Positions 1 to 8,705 of a stretch of DNA of 64,000 bases are shown here, in pieces. Within the stretch, counting starts at the first letter, position 1. Each line of letters starts with the position of its first letter. The position numbers and the translations under genes were made by a program. Location: positions 18,212-82,211 of the forward strand of contig JADFNE010000014.1 in NCBI GenBank assembly GCA_022563535.1, read 5' to 3'. The notes under the pieces are model-generated. The model had not been told where the DNA came from and ran no database searches. It was given only the letters and a program-made list of their open reading frames with translations. This DNA is from Myxococcales bacterium. Its GTDB lineage: Bacteria; Myxococcota_A; UBA9160; UBA4427.

Positions 1-651
1 TTCGTCGCTGACGATGTCCGAGATGGCGATGCGCCCGCCCACGTCGAGCACCCGGTAGATCTCCTCGATCAACTGATGCTTGTCTTCTTCGCGCACGAGG
101 TTGAGAACGCAGTTCGAGACCACGATGTCGATCGATCCGTCTGGAATCATCGGGGCGTCGCGGCGCATCCGATCCTTGGCGTCTTCCAGGGCATCGAGGG
201 AGTCGACGCCTGAAATCGGATTCTCTTGCATCCAGCTGTCGAGTTCATCCATGTCGAGCTTCAGATCTTGAATTCGCCCACGCAAGAATTCGACATTGCG
301 GTAACCGTTCAATTCCGAAACCTTGGGAGCCGCAGAGCGCGCCAGGTTCAGCATGTCCGGGTTCATGTCCACGCCGATGACACTGCCCTCGGCCCCGACA
401 ATCTGTGAAGCGATGAAGCAGATCTTGCCACCGCCACTGCCCAGGTCGAGTACGCGGTCTCCAGCGTTTACGTATCGCGAGGGATCGCCGCAGCCGTAGT
501 CTCGCTCGAGTACTTCTTGTGGAATGATCTCGAGGTATTGGGGGTCGTAGTCGATCGGGCAACAGAGTGCAGGCTCACGTGTGTTGGCCGCACGGCTGTA
601 GCGATCGGAGGTAGCACGCTCACTGCTCGGATTCTGAACTGACGTTGACAT
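1..651 (-). CDS. ArsM-like SAM-dependent methyltransferase (partial, 3' end beyond window)
   Basis: The reading frame opens at an ATG whose complement is at 649-651 and stays open to base 1, so at least 217 residues are present and the C-terminus is missing. A class I methyltransferase core is visible: the SAM-binding motif VLDLGSGGGKICFIASQ near residues 71-87, the acidic strand end VIGVDMN, and a motif IV-like DIVVSNCVLNLV. The Cys in SNCVLN matches a conserved arsenite-binding Cys of ArsM arsenite methyltransferases, and further Cys occur in the N-terminal LCCPIDYD and in DYGCGDPS. From these I infer arsenite S-adenosylmethyltransferase-type activity (As(III) methylation in the cytosol), but another soft-nucleophile substrate is possible. 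No ArsR gene is visible in the window. The gene is divergent from the SDR at 892, and the repeats at 681-728 lie just upstream of its start. Confidence 0.72.
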   Translation of the reverse strand, partial: MSTSVQNPSSERATSDRYSRAANTREPALCCPIDYDPQYLEIIPQEVLERDYGCGDPSRYVNAGDRVLDLGSGGGKICFIASQIVGAEGSVIGVDMNPDMLNLARSAAPKVSELNGYRNVEFLRGRIQDLKLDMDELDSWMQENPISGVDSLDALEDAKDRMRRDAPMIPDGSIDIVVSNCVLNLVREEDKHQLIEEIYRVLDVGGRIAISDIVSDE

Positions 652-680
652 GTCGCCTGCTTTCCTTTTTAACGATCCGT

Positions 681-728
681 TTTCGGTATACAAGATCCGA
701 AACACAACATCTGATATACAACACCTGA
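681..728. promoter_or_regulatory. Candidate operator: inverted repeat plus 28-bp-spaced direct repeats
   Basis: The region upstream of the ArsM-like gene contains the inverted repeat TTTCGG (681-686) / CCGAAA (697-702) with a 10-bp spacer. The heptamer TATACAA also occurs twice, at 687-693 and 715-721, exactly 28 bp apart. A- and T-rich sequence surrounds them in a GC-rich genome. The position 30-80 bp upstream of the minus-strand start suits a repressor site or promoter. No cognate regulator is identifiable. Confidence 0.35.
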
Positions 729-891
729 AATTGAACGGGCGATGATAGAACAAGCCGACATCCGGGCCCGCAAGTGGCGATGAACTCGAATTGGACGAGT
801 TGTTTTGGGCAGAGCTTGCGGGAAGAATCCCCACAGGAATTGAGCGCGGCAGCGCGTCAGTCTCTCGCCCCCAACCCATAGGGATCTCACA

Positions 892-1797
892 ATGAGCGAC
901 ATCAGCTATCAAAATCGAGTGGCGATCATCACCGGAGCCGGCGGGGGTCTGGGGAAGACCTACGCCCTGGAATTCGCCCGTCGAGGCGCCATGGTGGTGG
1001 TCAACGACCTCGGCGGCGCCGCCGACGGCACCGGCGCCGGTTCGACACCCGCCGATGACGTGGTCGCGGAAATTGCCGAAGCCGGGGGCAAGGCTGTTGC
1101 CAATCACGATTCAGTGGCGACTCCCGAAGGCGGCGAGTCGATCGTGCAAGCCGCACTGGACAATTTTGGCAAGGTCGACATTGTGATCAACAACGCGGGG
1201 ATCTTGCGGGACAAGACTTTTGCCAAGCTGACGCCCCCTGATCTCGAAATTGTTCTCGACGTGCACTTGAAGGGCGCATTCTTCGTTTCCCAGCCCGCCT
1301 TTCGCAACATGAAGGAAAATCAGTACGGCCGATTCGTCTTTACGGCGTCGGGAGCCGGCGTGTTCGGGAACTTCGGCCAATCGAACTATGGTGCTGCAAA
1401 GATGGGTCTGGTCGGCCTTTCGAATGTTCTGGCGGTCGAGGGAGCCAAGTACAACATCAAGTCGAACGTGATCGCGCCGATCGCCCGAACTCGCCTGACC
1501 GAGAATCTGCTCGGACCCTTGGCGGAGCATCTCGATCCAGGCTGCGTAACGCCGCTGGTCACCTACCTCGCCTCGGATGCCTGCGAGCACACCCACGAAA
1601 TCTACGACGTGGGCGGAGGGCGATTCGCGCGCATCTTCATCGGCTTGTGTGAGGGCAAGACCTTTGGCAAGGGTGCCAAGCCCAGCGCAGAAGAGATCCG
1701 CGACAGCATTGGCGAGATCAACGACACCGATGGGTTCACGATTCCCACCAGCATTGCCGGTGAGATGGAAGCGGTCGTGAAGTCGTTCAAGGACTAG
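892..1797 (+). CDS. Short-chain dehydrogenase, 17beta-HSD4/FOX2 N-terminal-like (3-hydroxyacyl-CoA dehydrogenase type)
   Basis: This 301-aa classical SDR has the cofactor loop TGAGGGLGKTYA (residues 14-25), the NNAG motif, and the catalytic YGAAK near residue 160 with its Ser in TASGAGVFGNFGQ. The phrases VNDLGG and ADDVVAEI after the Rossmann turn, and LRDKTFAKL after NNAG, are hallmarks of the (3R)-hydroxyacyl-CoA dehydrogenase domain of peroxisomal multifunctional enzyme type 2. The likely reaction is NAD-dependent oxidation of a 3-hydroxyacyl-CoA or a steroid-like alcohol in the cytosol. The usual hydratase partner domain is not fused here. The extended C-terminus (about 60 residues beyond the Rossmann core) is normal for this subgroup. 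The start is the ATG at 892. The gene faces the hypothetical gene at 1820-2299 tail to tail, 22 bp apart. Confidence 0.85.
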   Translation: MSDISYQNRVAIITGAGGGLGKTYALEFARRGAMVVVNDLGGAADGTGAGSTPADDVVAEIAEAGGKAVANHDSVATPEGGESIVQAALDNFGKVDIVINNAGILRDKTFAKLTPPDLEIVLDVHLKGAFFVSQPAFRNMKENQYGRFVFTASGAGVFGNFGQSNYGAAKMGLVGLSNVLAVEGAKYNIKSNVIAPIARTRLTENLLGPLAEHLDPGCVTPLVTYLASDACEHTHEIYDVGGGRFARIFIGLCEGKTFGKGAKPSAEEIRDSIGEINDTDGFTIPTSIAGEMEAVVKSFKD

Positions 1798-1819
1798 TAC
1801 TTAAAAATTTTGTTTTGGC

Positions 1820-2299
1820 TCAGAGCTGCTCGATGTGCGAATCGAGTATTGGCCACTCGATGGCGTCCTGGGATGCAAAAGCCTTCAACAGGAGTTGGCG
1901 GTCGGGGTTGTCGTCCTTTCCGCAAAACTCCTTGATGGTCCCCTGGAGCTTTTTGGCCGCTGGCTCGGGAGGGTTGTTTTCTTTGAGGCTTCCGTCTTCG
2001 TGATCGATCTCCAGGGCGTCGAGCCATTCGACGAGGATCTCCTTCCTGCATTCCAGAAAGTAGATTGCGAGCATTTCTTCGGCTACGGGATTGTTGTTGA
2101 CCCGGGACAGGGCCTTGCGCACCAGTGCAGCGCGGCTCGCGAAGGGTTGCTTGATCACGAACTTTGGACGGCTCTTGAACGCCGCCGCCGCGGCGTAGAC
2201 GGCCTGGGTGAAGCTGCCCGGCGATTTTTCTGCAATTTCGCGAAAAAAGGCCTCGGCCTGCTCGGTATCCATCGCCGCAAAAATTTGAACTGCCCGCAT
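1820..2299 (-). CDS. Conserved-looking hypothetical protein, 159 aa
   Basis: I do not recognise a family. The protein is soluble, with no signal peptide or membrane segment, and is predicted mostly helical (long runs such as DTEQAEAFFREIAEKSPGSF and SRAALVRKALSRV). The second half is charged and Pro-containing (LKENNPPEPAAKKLQGTIKEF). Coding is supported by codon-position GC bias and by the absence of a better frame on either strand. A promoter would have to lie in the roughly 200-bp gap shared with the divergent gene at 2506. No function can be assigned. Confidence 0.6.
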   Translation of the reverse strand: MRAVQIFAAMDTEQAEAFFREIAEKSPGSFTQAVYAAAAAFKSRPKFVIKQPFASRAALVRKALSRVNNNPVAEEMLAIYFLECRKEILVEWLDALEIDHEDGSLKENNPPEPAAKKLQGTIKEFCGKDDNPDRQLLLKAFASQDAIEWPILDSHIEQL

Positions 2300-2505
2300 C
2301 GTCCGTGCTCCCTGATTTACCCTTGCAGGTGCCAGTAGTTAGCATCCAGTCTCCGGCCCCGCTGCAGGACACCCGCAGGCTCCAGCCCGGGGCCCCCATG
2401 GGGCCATTCTCGACGGGAAAACGCCGCGCATATCGGCCGATCGAGGCTCGAAGTCCATTGCGATGTCTTTAGATTGGGAGTCTCGAGGTCGATAAGCTGG
2501 GTACT

Positions 2506-2925
2506 ATGATTGAAGATGTGATGTCTGATTCGACTGTCGATGATCCCAGAAAACTCAGCGAACTGTTGGCTCGCATTGCCGAACTTGCGCAGTCCCATAA
2601 CGTGAGTTCCGTTGTCGTCGGAATCACTGCCGAGGTCGGAAGCCTCCTGTTCTCCGAGTTCGTGGACTATCTACGCAGCGCCTTACGAGTGGAAGACGGG
2701 ATCTATCGCATGACGCGAGAACGGGCAGTGATCCACCTGGCGGACCTCAATATGGAAGGTGGCCAGGTGGTGTTCAATCGCTTGCTCGAGGAATTCATCG
2801 AAGAGTTTCCGATGGCCAAAGAACCGAAATTCGACATCAACTTCTGTTTGGCCGAAGCGGGCTGCGAAACCCTCGCGAACAAACAGATTCTGGCGGAGAT
2901 TTTTCCCAGCCGCATGCTCCACTAA
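2506..2925 (+). CDS. Small protein, possibly a degenerate GGDEF-like domain
   Basis: This 139-aa protein (ATG at 2506; an alternative ATG at 2521 would give 134 aa) starts with a helical region (KLSELLARIAELAQSHNVSSVVVGITAE). It continues with VEDGIYRMTRERAVIHLADLNMEGGQVVFNRLLEEFIEEFP, which resembles the flank of a GGDEF-like domain (a regulated R..D..YR.T...A.IHL..... pattern). No GGDEF signature is present, so it cannot be called an active diguanylate cyclase. It may be a stand-alone sensory or scaffold protein. The function is not established. Confidence 0.5.
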   Translation: MIEDVMSDSTVDDPRKLSELLARIAELAQSHNVSSVVVGITAEVGSLLFSEFVDYLRSALRVEDGIYRMTRERAVIHLADLNMEGGQVVFNRLLEEFIEEFPMAKEPKFDINFCLAEAGCETLANKQILAEIFPSRMLH

Positions 2926-3026
2926 ATCGAAGGCACGATTTGAAGCTGGGGGTCGAGGCTTCTCGCATACTTCGAGGCTTCCGTTTCTCGGCTGCGGCGC
3001 TTTACCCATGAGTACGTCTCAGTGCT

Positions 3027-4321
3027 TTGCCCAGCGTCGCTGGGTGCCGGTTCTCGCTACGGTGCACCTACGTGGGACTCTCGGCGAACACCATTGCGCG
3101 TCGGCTCGAATGCAGGGCGCAGCTTTCATGGGGACGGTTTGCCGTCTCAGCCCTCGTCTGTGGATGGTTGTCGTTCTCGACTGTCGCCAGGAACGCCGAG
3201 GCGGAAGAGTTCTCGACCATCTCCAGCAGTAGCGTCCTCGGACGCAATACCGGGATTCCGACGGGCACGTCCGATCCGTTTGATACGGATACGGTCTCAG
3301 CCGAGCAAGTCGGCCGGGTTGACTTCGTTGTCGAATCCGTCGTCTACTTCAAGAACATGGAGCTCTTCGGGCTCGACGTGGTCGAAGGGGAAACCTTGTT
3401 CGGGGTTCTGCTTCCGATCCGGTTCCGCTACCGGGCCCACGAGCGTCTTCAGCTCGAGTTGGGCGGGTTGTTCGGAGAAGACTTCGGGGACTCGAAGCGG
3501 CTGAATGTTGCGGAGCCGCTCTTTCGCATCGGCTTTTCACCGTCGCCAAGGGTGCATCTCGTCGCGGGAACGATCTACCCAACCCACTGGATCCACGATG
3601 CGCTGGTCGACGATACGAACAAACTGCGCGGTCGCGCTGAACAGGGCGTTCAACTCAGGGTCGATCGCGATCGAGTGAAGCAGGATCTTTGGATCAATTG
3701 GCGGGTCCGGGAAACCGGCATGTGGGCGGAAGAGTTCGAAATTGCTTCGGCGAACTAGCTGCGGCTAATCCAGCAAAGGCTTTGGCTCGACGGCCAGTTG
3801 ATCTGGAACCATGCGGGAGGGCAGATCTCGACCAGCGATCGGCTCGAACACAATCTGTCTTTCATGGTTGGCGGTTCATTCGGAGGGCCCATCGGCAAAT
3901 CATCTCGCTGCGATCGCGGCTGCATCGATGGACTGCGGCTCGCCGGTCGATTCTTCTACAGCATCAAGAGTGGGCGCGGAATCGAGCGCCAGACAGGGAC
4001 GGGGTGGGAAGCATCCGCAGCGCTGACGACGCCGCTCAGCCAGACCATTCGGGGCAGACTGCACGCCTCATATTTCGGAGGCAGCAGCTTGCTGGGAGAG
4101 CGCGGCGATCCGCTGTATCGCCTCGATCGCTATGCGCAGCTTGGAGGCAGCCTGTTGTTCCGCCCATTGCCCGGTCTGGGGATCGAGACGGGGATCTTGG
4201 GACAGTGGACCGACGCCGAACTCAATTTACCTACACGGTAAACTTCGTCTGGGGGCAGGCCTTCGTCACGCCGCTGCGGAAGGTCCAGAGCAAGGCTGCC
4301 CCCGGGCTTGCCGCTCCCTAA
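3027..4321 (+). pseudogene. Outer-membrane beta-barrel/porin-like protein, broken by an in-frame stop and a frameshift
   Basis: The translation has a hydrophobic signal-like stretch (FAVSALVCGWLSFSTVARNAEA) followed by alternating, Gly/aromatic-rich strands (YFKNMELFGLDVVEGETLF, RFRYRAHERLQLELGGLFGEDF, FRIGFSPSPRVHLVAGTIYPTHW) typical of an outer-membrane barrel. A TAG at 3756-3758 interrupts the frame, yet the same frame continues with clear homologous-looking sequence (LWLDGQLIWNHAGGQIS to LGIETGILGQWTDAEL). TAG could be a one-base change from CAG. Near 4229-4240 the frame is lost again, and the barrel's aromatic C-terminal strand (FTYTVNFVWGQAFVTPL) resumes one frame over, ending at 4321. 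About 430 aa would be restored by the two repairs. The true start is uncertain (ATG 3027 or GTG 3072). The lesions may be genuine decay or assembly errors. Confidence 0.6.
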
Positions 4322-5118
4322 TGAGTATCCGCGAGAAGAGCATCAAGGCGCTCTGCCCAGGGGCCCGGTGTACCGCTGCCGATTTCGCGGCCGTCGAGCT
4401 GGACGATTGAAACAGCACCCCGCACCGCATTGACGGCGATCAACTCCCGGGCGTCGGCGATGTCGCCCTTGTCGAGGGTCGCAATGCTGAGTTCGGCAGT
4501 GCACTCCGAGATGATGTCGAGCGCGATCCCCGCGATCGCGCCGAGCGCAAGATCCGGAGTTGCAAGGGTTCCCGCACGATTGACGATCAGCAAATTTGTG
4601 CTTGCGCCTTCAACGAGGTGTCCGTTCCCGTCGTAGAGCAGCGCTTCATCCGCGCCTGCATTCGTCGAAGCCGCGCGCGCTTCTTCGTAGACTTTCTGAT
4701 GGGTGAGCTTGGCTCCCGAGAGCGAGCTGGGGCCGTGGTGGCTCATGGGTGCGGTGATTGCGGTCCAGCGATTACTCTCGGGGCCGATGGCGCGCGCCGT
4801 GGCCAGCAGGCTTGTACCCGGGCTGCGCGCCCTCGAGAGGGCCTCGATTCTGACGATTCCACTTCCGTCGGCGAAAGCCGCTCGGCCCAGATCCTCGAAG
4901 GCACGAAAAACCAATGAAGGATCGAATGCTCCGAGGCCGATCGCCTTGGCGTCCCGCTGCAACCGGCGCGCGTGATGATCGGGGTGATGTGCTCGGCCCG
5001 CCGTCACCCGGGCGGTGGTGTAGCAACTGGGCGTACTTTCACTCGATTGCTGGACGAGGCGGGCGACCGCTGGGTCGTTCTCATCAACCAAGCGGCCGTC
5101 GAGCCATAGGGTTGTCAC
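4318..5118 (-). CDS. PLP-dependent fold-type IV aminotransferase/lyase (aminodeoxychorismate lyase or branched-chain aminotransferase family)
   Basis: I chose the GTG at 5116-5118 (266 aa, beginning VTTLWLDGRLVDE). The longer frame would overlap citrate synthase by about 100 bp and its extra N-terminus has no family character. The fold-type IV layout is visible: an N-terminal strand (LWLDGRLV), HARRLQRDAKAIGL, the presumed Schiff-base Lys in SLSGAKLTHQKVYEEARA, and the phosphate/carboxylate loop YDGNGHLVEGASTNLLIV. At 266 aa it is closer to PabC-type aminodeoxychorismate lyases than to IlvE (about 300 aa), but the sequence alone does not settle 4-aminobenzoate versus amino-acid transamination. 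It lies 17 bp downstream of gltA on the same strand, so it is probably cotranscribed. Its 3' end overlaps the end of the porin pseudogene by a few bases. Confidence 0.75.
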   Translation of the reverse strand: MTTLWLDGRLVDENDPAVARLVQQSSESTPSCYTTARVTAGRAHHPDHHARRLQRDAKAIGLGAFDPSLVFRAFEDLGRAAFADGSGIVRIEALSRARSPGTSLLATARAIGPESNRWTAITAPMSHHGPSSLSGAKLTHQKVYEEARAASTNAGADEALLYDGNGHLVEGASTNLLIVNRAGTLATPDLALGAIAGIALDIISECTAELSIATLDKGDIADARELIAVNAVRGAVSIVQLDGREIGSGTPGPWAERLDALLADTH

Positions 5119-5135
5119 AGATCTCGTACCCGACG

Positions 5136-6428
5136 CTAGCGATCGTCGATGGGGACGTAGCTGCGCACGGTTGATCCGGTGTAGATCTGTCGCGGGCGCG
5201 CGATCTTGAAGTCTGAGGACTGGTGGAGTTCCAGCCACTGGGAGATCCAGCCCGGCAGACGGCCCATTGCGAACAACGCCGTAAACATGTTCGACGGAGT
5301 TCCGATCGCGTTGTAGATCACGCCAGAATAGAAATCGACGTTGGGGTAGAGCTTGCGCTCAATGAAGTATTCGTCCTTGAGTGCGATTTCCTCGAGTTCA
5401 ACGGCAATTTCGAGCAGCTTGCTGTGAACGCCCAACTTGTTGAGAACGTCGTGAGAGGCCGCCTTGATGATCTTGGCCCGGGGGTCAAAGTTCTTGTAGA
5501 CCCGGTGACCAAAACCCATCAGCCGCGAAGTGTCGTCCCGACTCTTCGCGCGCTCGACAAACTCCTTGGCGCTCATTCCTTCGTCGCGAATCTCGGCCAG
5601 CATGTCGATCACGGCCTGGTTGGCTCCGCCATGCAGCGGACCCCATAGCGCGTTGATCCCCGCGGCGATTGCACCGAACAGATTCACCATCGACGAACCC
5701 ACGAGTCGCACGCAACTGGTTGAACAGTTTTGCTCATGGTCCGCGTGCAGGATCAGCAACAGGTCGATTGCCTTTTCGATTACCGGATCCGGTTCGTAGT
5801 CTTCACACGGGTTCGCAAACATCATGTGCAGAAAATTGCCGACGTAACTGAGGCTGTTGCGCGGGTACATGAATGGGTGACCGATCGAATGCTTGTACGC
5901 GTACGCGGCCAGGGTCGGGAGTTTCGCGATGAGCCTGTGAGACGAAATTTCCACCTGCATTTTGTCTCGAGGTTCGAGGGAATCCGGGTAGAAGGTGGAC
6001 AACGCACCCACAGCGGCCGAACAGGAGGCCATCGGATGAGCGTCCTTGGGGAACGCGCCGTAAAAGCGCTTCATGTCTTCGTGGAGCATGGTGTGGCGCT
6101 GGATCGATTCCTTGAAGGTATCGAGCTGATCTTTCGTCGGAAGGTTGCCCTTCATGAGCAGGTAGGCGACTTCGAGGAAGGAACTCTTGGCGGCCAATTC
6201 TTCAATGGGAATGCCGCGGTAGCGCAAAATTCCCTTGTCCCCGTCGATGAAGGTGATTGCGCTCTTGGTCGAGCCCGTGTTCGCGAAGCCCGGATCGAAA
6301 GTCGTCAAACCGGTTTCGGCGCGGAGTCCGGTGATGTCGATCGCTTGCTCCCCCTCGGAACCAATCAAGATGGGGAGTTCAATTGTCTGGTCACCGATCT
6401 TGAGTATCGCGACTTCGCCCATGTTCAT
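5136..6428 (-). CDS. gltA: Citrate synthase (type II, hexameric family)
   Basis: This is the TCA-cycle entry enzyme, condensing oxaloacetate and acetyl-CoA to citrate in the cytosol. The 430-aa length is typical of the Gram-negative NADH-sensitive type II family. Family motifs are present: N-terminal beta-strand domain (VAILKIGDQTIELPI), FDPGFANT, LHADHEQNCSTSCVRLVGSS, the substrate-binding His loop GPLHGGANQAV, and GFGHRVYKNFDPRA with the second active-site His. The C-terminal RPRQIYTGS is also characteristic. It begins at ATG 6428 after a roughly 440-bp gene-free region that presumably contains its promoter, and the aminotransferase gene follows closely. Confidence 0.97.
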   Translation of the reverse strand: MNMGEVAILKIGDQTIELPILIGSEGEQAIDITGLRAETGLTTFDPGFANTGSTKSAITFIDGDKGILRYRGIPIEELAAKSSFLEVAYLLMKGNLPTKDQLDTFKESIQRHTMLHEDMKRFYGAFPKDAHPMASCSAAVGALSTFYPDSLEPRDKMQVEISSHRLIAKLPTLAAYAYKHSIGHPFMYPRNSLSYVGNFLHMMFANPCEDYEPDPVIEKAIDLLLILHADHEQNCSTSCVRLVGSSMVNLFGAIAAGINALWGPLHGGANQAVIDMLAEIRDEGMSAKEFVERAKSRDDTSRLMGFGHRVYKNFDPRAKIIKAASHDVLNKLGVHSKLLEIAVELEEIALKDEYFIERKLYPNVDFYSGVIYNAIGTPSNMFTALFAMGRLPGWISQWLELHQSSDFKIARPRQIYTGSTVRSYVPIDDR

Positions 6429-6868
6429 TCCCTCCCCATTCCTCGTTAACGCGCTTGTTACGGCGCCTTACTCCGGTCGATTGTCCCCTCCGCATCTCTG
6501 CGGTGGTGCTCCGGCGCAATTCCGTTCAAGGTAAATCGATGAACGTTTCACACTTCCATTGGCATTGGCGATTGATTTCAGCGTTTACAGCCTGAGCCTG
6601 TTGGCCGAAAGGCCAAGCAAAGTCTGTCTGATCGGCTACAGCTCAAGTCTCCCCGGCGGCGCACATGGGACTCGACTCTCGTCCGTCGCCTGTCTCATCC
6701 GACTTCCGACTCGAGCCTCACCGCCGAAGCGTGCCCCGTGACACTAGCGAAAACGCGCAATTCCCGATAGCCCGACCGCCGGAAACGCTACATAAATCAA
6801 GCACTCACGGTGCCATTGTTAAACCTGTTTTTCATCGTCTATCGCCGCGAATCAAGTTCGGGGAGTCG
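6429..6868. other. Gene-free 440 bp upstream of gltA
   Basis: No credible coding frame occurs on either strand. The region must hold the gltA promoter (minus strand) and the 3' flank of the glycosyltransferase gene. The most distinct element is a perfect stem-loop, TTGGCC-GAAA-GGCCAA at 6601-6616, followed on the plus strand by GCAAAGTC. An AT-rich patch at 6787-6835 is unlike the flanks. Confidence 0.6.
6601..6616 (+). ncRNA. Perfect GAAA-tetraloop hairpin; candidate structured RNA element
   Basis: Six base pairs (TTGGCC/GGCCAA) close a GAAA (GNRA) loop when read on the plus strand. The GNRA loop supports plus-strand RNA, since the minus strand would give TTTC. The following GCAAAGTC vaguely recalls the element after P2 in GEMM-type cyclic-dinucleotide riboswitches, but the conserved residues before it are not all present and no gene follows in that orientation. 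The call is structural only. Confidence 0.2.
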
Positions 6869-8590
6869 TCAGCGGACGGCCACCGGAGGTGGTTGGGTCC
6901 CGGACGGACTGATGACCACCAGTTTGCGCTCACCACTGCGCGAGTGCGCGCGCACTTCGAACTTTGCCACCCGCGGTACTTGATCCACTTTCGTTTGCTT
7001 GACGATGATATTGCGACCGCCGGAGTCGAGAAAATCGCGCAGACTCTGCTCGCTGCGCAGGTTGACTACGGGATGTCCCGAGTAATACGCGATGCCACCC
7101 GCCAGGGCCGGATGATCGAACACGCCGATTGGAGAACCGCTTTCGCTCAAGACCGCTGCGGCCCGAGAAATTGGTCTGGGAGATTTCTCATCGTCAAAGG
7201 CGGGATAGGCGACCGCGAAGACCAGGACTTCCAGCAGGTAGATTCCCGCGAGCGGCGCACTCAACTGAACGAGCGGAGACGCTCGTCGCGCCATCAACAA
7301 CAAACTCGCGGCCAGGCTGAACGTCGCGATGACAAGCAAGATCGAACCGAATGCGGCGGGCAACGCGAAGCCCGGGTAGCTGGGCAGGGCCGCTCCCCCG
7401 TTTCCCCAGACGAACGCGCCGAACCCCAACGCGGCGATTGCGACTCCAGCCAGTGTGGCCCAGACCACTCGCGGCAATTGGTTTCGCCGCACTAGAAACT
7501 CGTCGATCGCGGCGCCACAGAGGATCGCGACAGCCGGGTAGGTCGGCAGCAAATAAAGGCCGCGCTTGCCCGCCGAGAGCGAGAAGAAGGCGAAGCACAG
7601 TCCCACCCACACGATTAGAAGTCGCGTTCCGTTTCGTTGCACGGAAATCGATTCCCGTGTGGCTGTGCGCCAGACCTGGATCCCAACCCAGGGCCACAAC
7701 AACGACCAGGGTAGGAACTCGAGGGGGAAGTGAATGAAAAAATATGAAAACGGGCGGACGTGTGCCGTGCCGGAAAAGAATCGAGCAAACACATTTTGGA
7801 CGATGGCCTGGTCGAAAAAACCCGACGGAGCCATTGCGGTCGCCAGTGCAAGCCAAGCAACCGCTGGTCCTAGAGAGATGGCAAAGCTTCGCGCCGGAAA
7901 CACTTGTCGGAAGTTTCGCAACTTCCCCTGCCAGGCCAGGTACAGGGCGAACGCCGGGATTGGCAAGAGTGCCACGGGTCCCTTGGTCAGCAGCGCCAGA
8001 CCCAGCGCAATGTGAAGTGCATAGAACCAGCGACTGCGTTCACCCTCGGCGCCGTTGGGGTTTTCAACTCGACGTCGTCGGAGATCGACTTGACGGTCCA
8101 GTTGAAAGAGCGCGTAGAGAGCCAGCAACACGAAGAAGGTCAAGACGATGTCGAGTTGTGCGCGGCGAGCCATATGGGCAAAGCGAAAAACCGTAAGCAA
8201 CACCGCACCACTGATCATGCCAGCGACAGGGCTTCGCGTGAGTGCGGTTCCAAATTGCAGGGTGAGCCAGATACATCCAACTCCGGCCAGTGCGGAGGGC
8301 AGGCGCGCGGCCAATTCGGTGACGCGTCCGGGAACCGCGCCGAACAGGGCGGCCATCCAGTAGTAGAGCGGGGGTTTCTGGGTATAGGGGGCGCCGTTTA
8401 GATGTAGCACCACGAGGCCGGTGGAGCCGTGTTCGAAGGATCGGAGCTCCTCGGCTACGGCTGCAAAGCGCGGTTCGTCCGGAGCCCAGAGGTCCGTGGC
8501 GCCCAGGCGAAAGAACAGCATGAACGCCGCGGCGATCAACAGCCCACCGATTGCCTGCTGCGGTCTCGCCGCCCTGCGAATGGAGTCCAA
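6869..8590 (-). CDS. GT39-family membrane glycosyltransferase (ArnT/PMT-like)
   Basis: This 573-aa polytopic protein opens with a short basic N-terminus and a first membrane segment (IGGLLIAAAFMLFFRLG). It carries the periplasmic-loop signature of GT39/ArnT enzymes: DLWAPDEPRFAAVAEELR with the acidic pair, followed by GAPYTQKPPLYYWMAA. About ten further hydrophobic segments follow, then a soluble C-terminal domain of about 100 residues. Such enzymes transfer a sugar from a polyprenyl-phosphate donor to lipid A, protein or another periplasmic acceptor. The acceptor cannot be told from the sequence, and no other lipid-A aminoarabinose (arn) genes are nearby, so I avoid the name arnT. It is divergent from the hypothetical gene at 8706. 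Confidence 0.85.
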   Translation of the reverse strand: MDSIRRAARPQQAIGGLLIAAAFMLFFRLGATDLWAPDEPRFAAVAEELRSFEHGSTGLVVLHLNGAPYTQKPPLYYWMAALFGAVPGRVTELAARLPSALAGVGCIWLTLQFGTALTRSPVAGMISGAVLLTVFRFAHMARRAQLDIVLTFFVLLALYALFQLDRQVDLRRRRVENPNGAEGERSRWFYALHIALGLALLTKGPVALLPIPAFALYLAWQGKLRNFRQVFPARSFAISLGPAVAWLALATAMAPSGFFDQAIVQNVFARFFSGTAHVRPFSYFFIHFPLEFLPWSLLWPWVGIQVWRTATRESISVQRNGTRLLIVWVGLCFAFFSLSAGKRGLYLLPTYPAVAILCGAAIDEFLVRRNQLPRVVWATLAGVAIAALGFGAFVWGNGGAALPSYPGFALPAAFGSILLVIATFSLAASLLLMARRASPLVQLSAPLAGIYLLEVLVFAVAYPAFDDEKSPRPISRAAAVLSESGSPIGVFDHPALAGGIAYYSGHPVVNLRSEQSLRDFLDSGGRNIIVKQTKVDQVPRVAKFEVRAHSRSGERKLVVISPSGTQPPPVAVR

Positions 8591-8705
8591 CCGACAACCT
8601 CTCGGAGTGCTGGGGCCGCGCGGGAGTCAGTCTCGGCACTTGCGAGCTGATGACGCTTCAATCTGCGAGCAATCGACGGTACCCTGAATCCCCAGGAGGT
8701 GCCCC

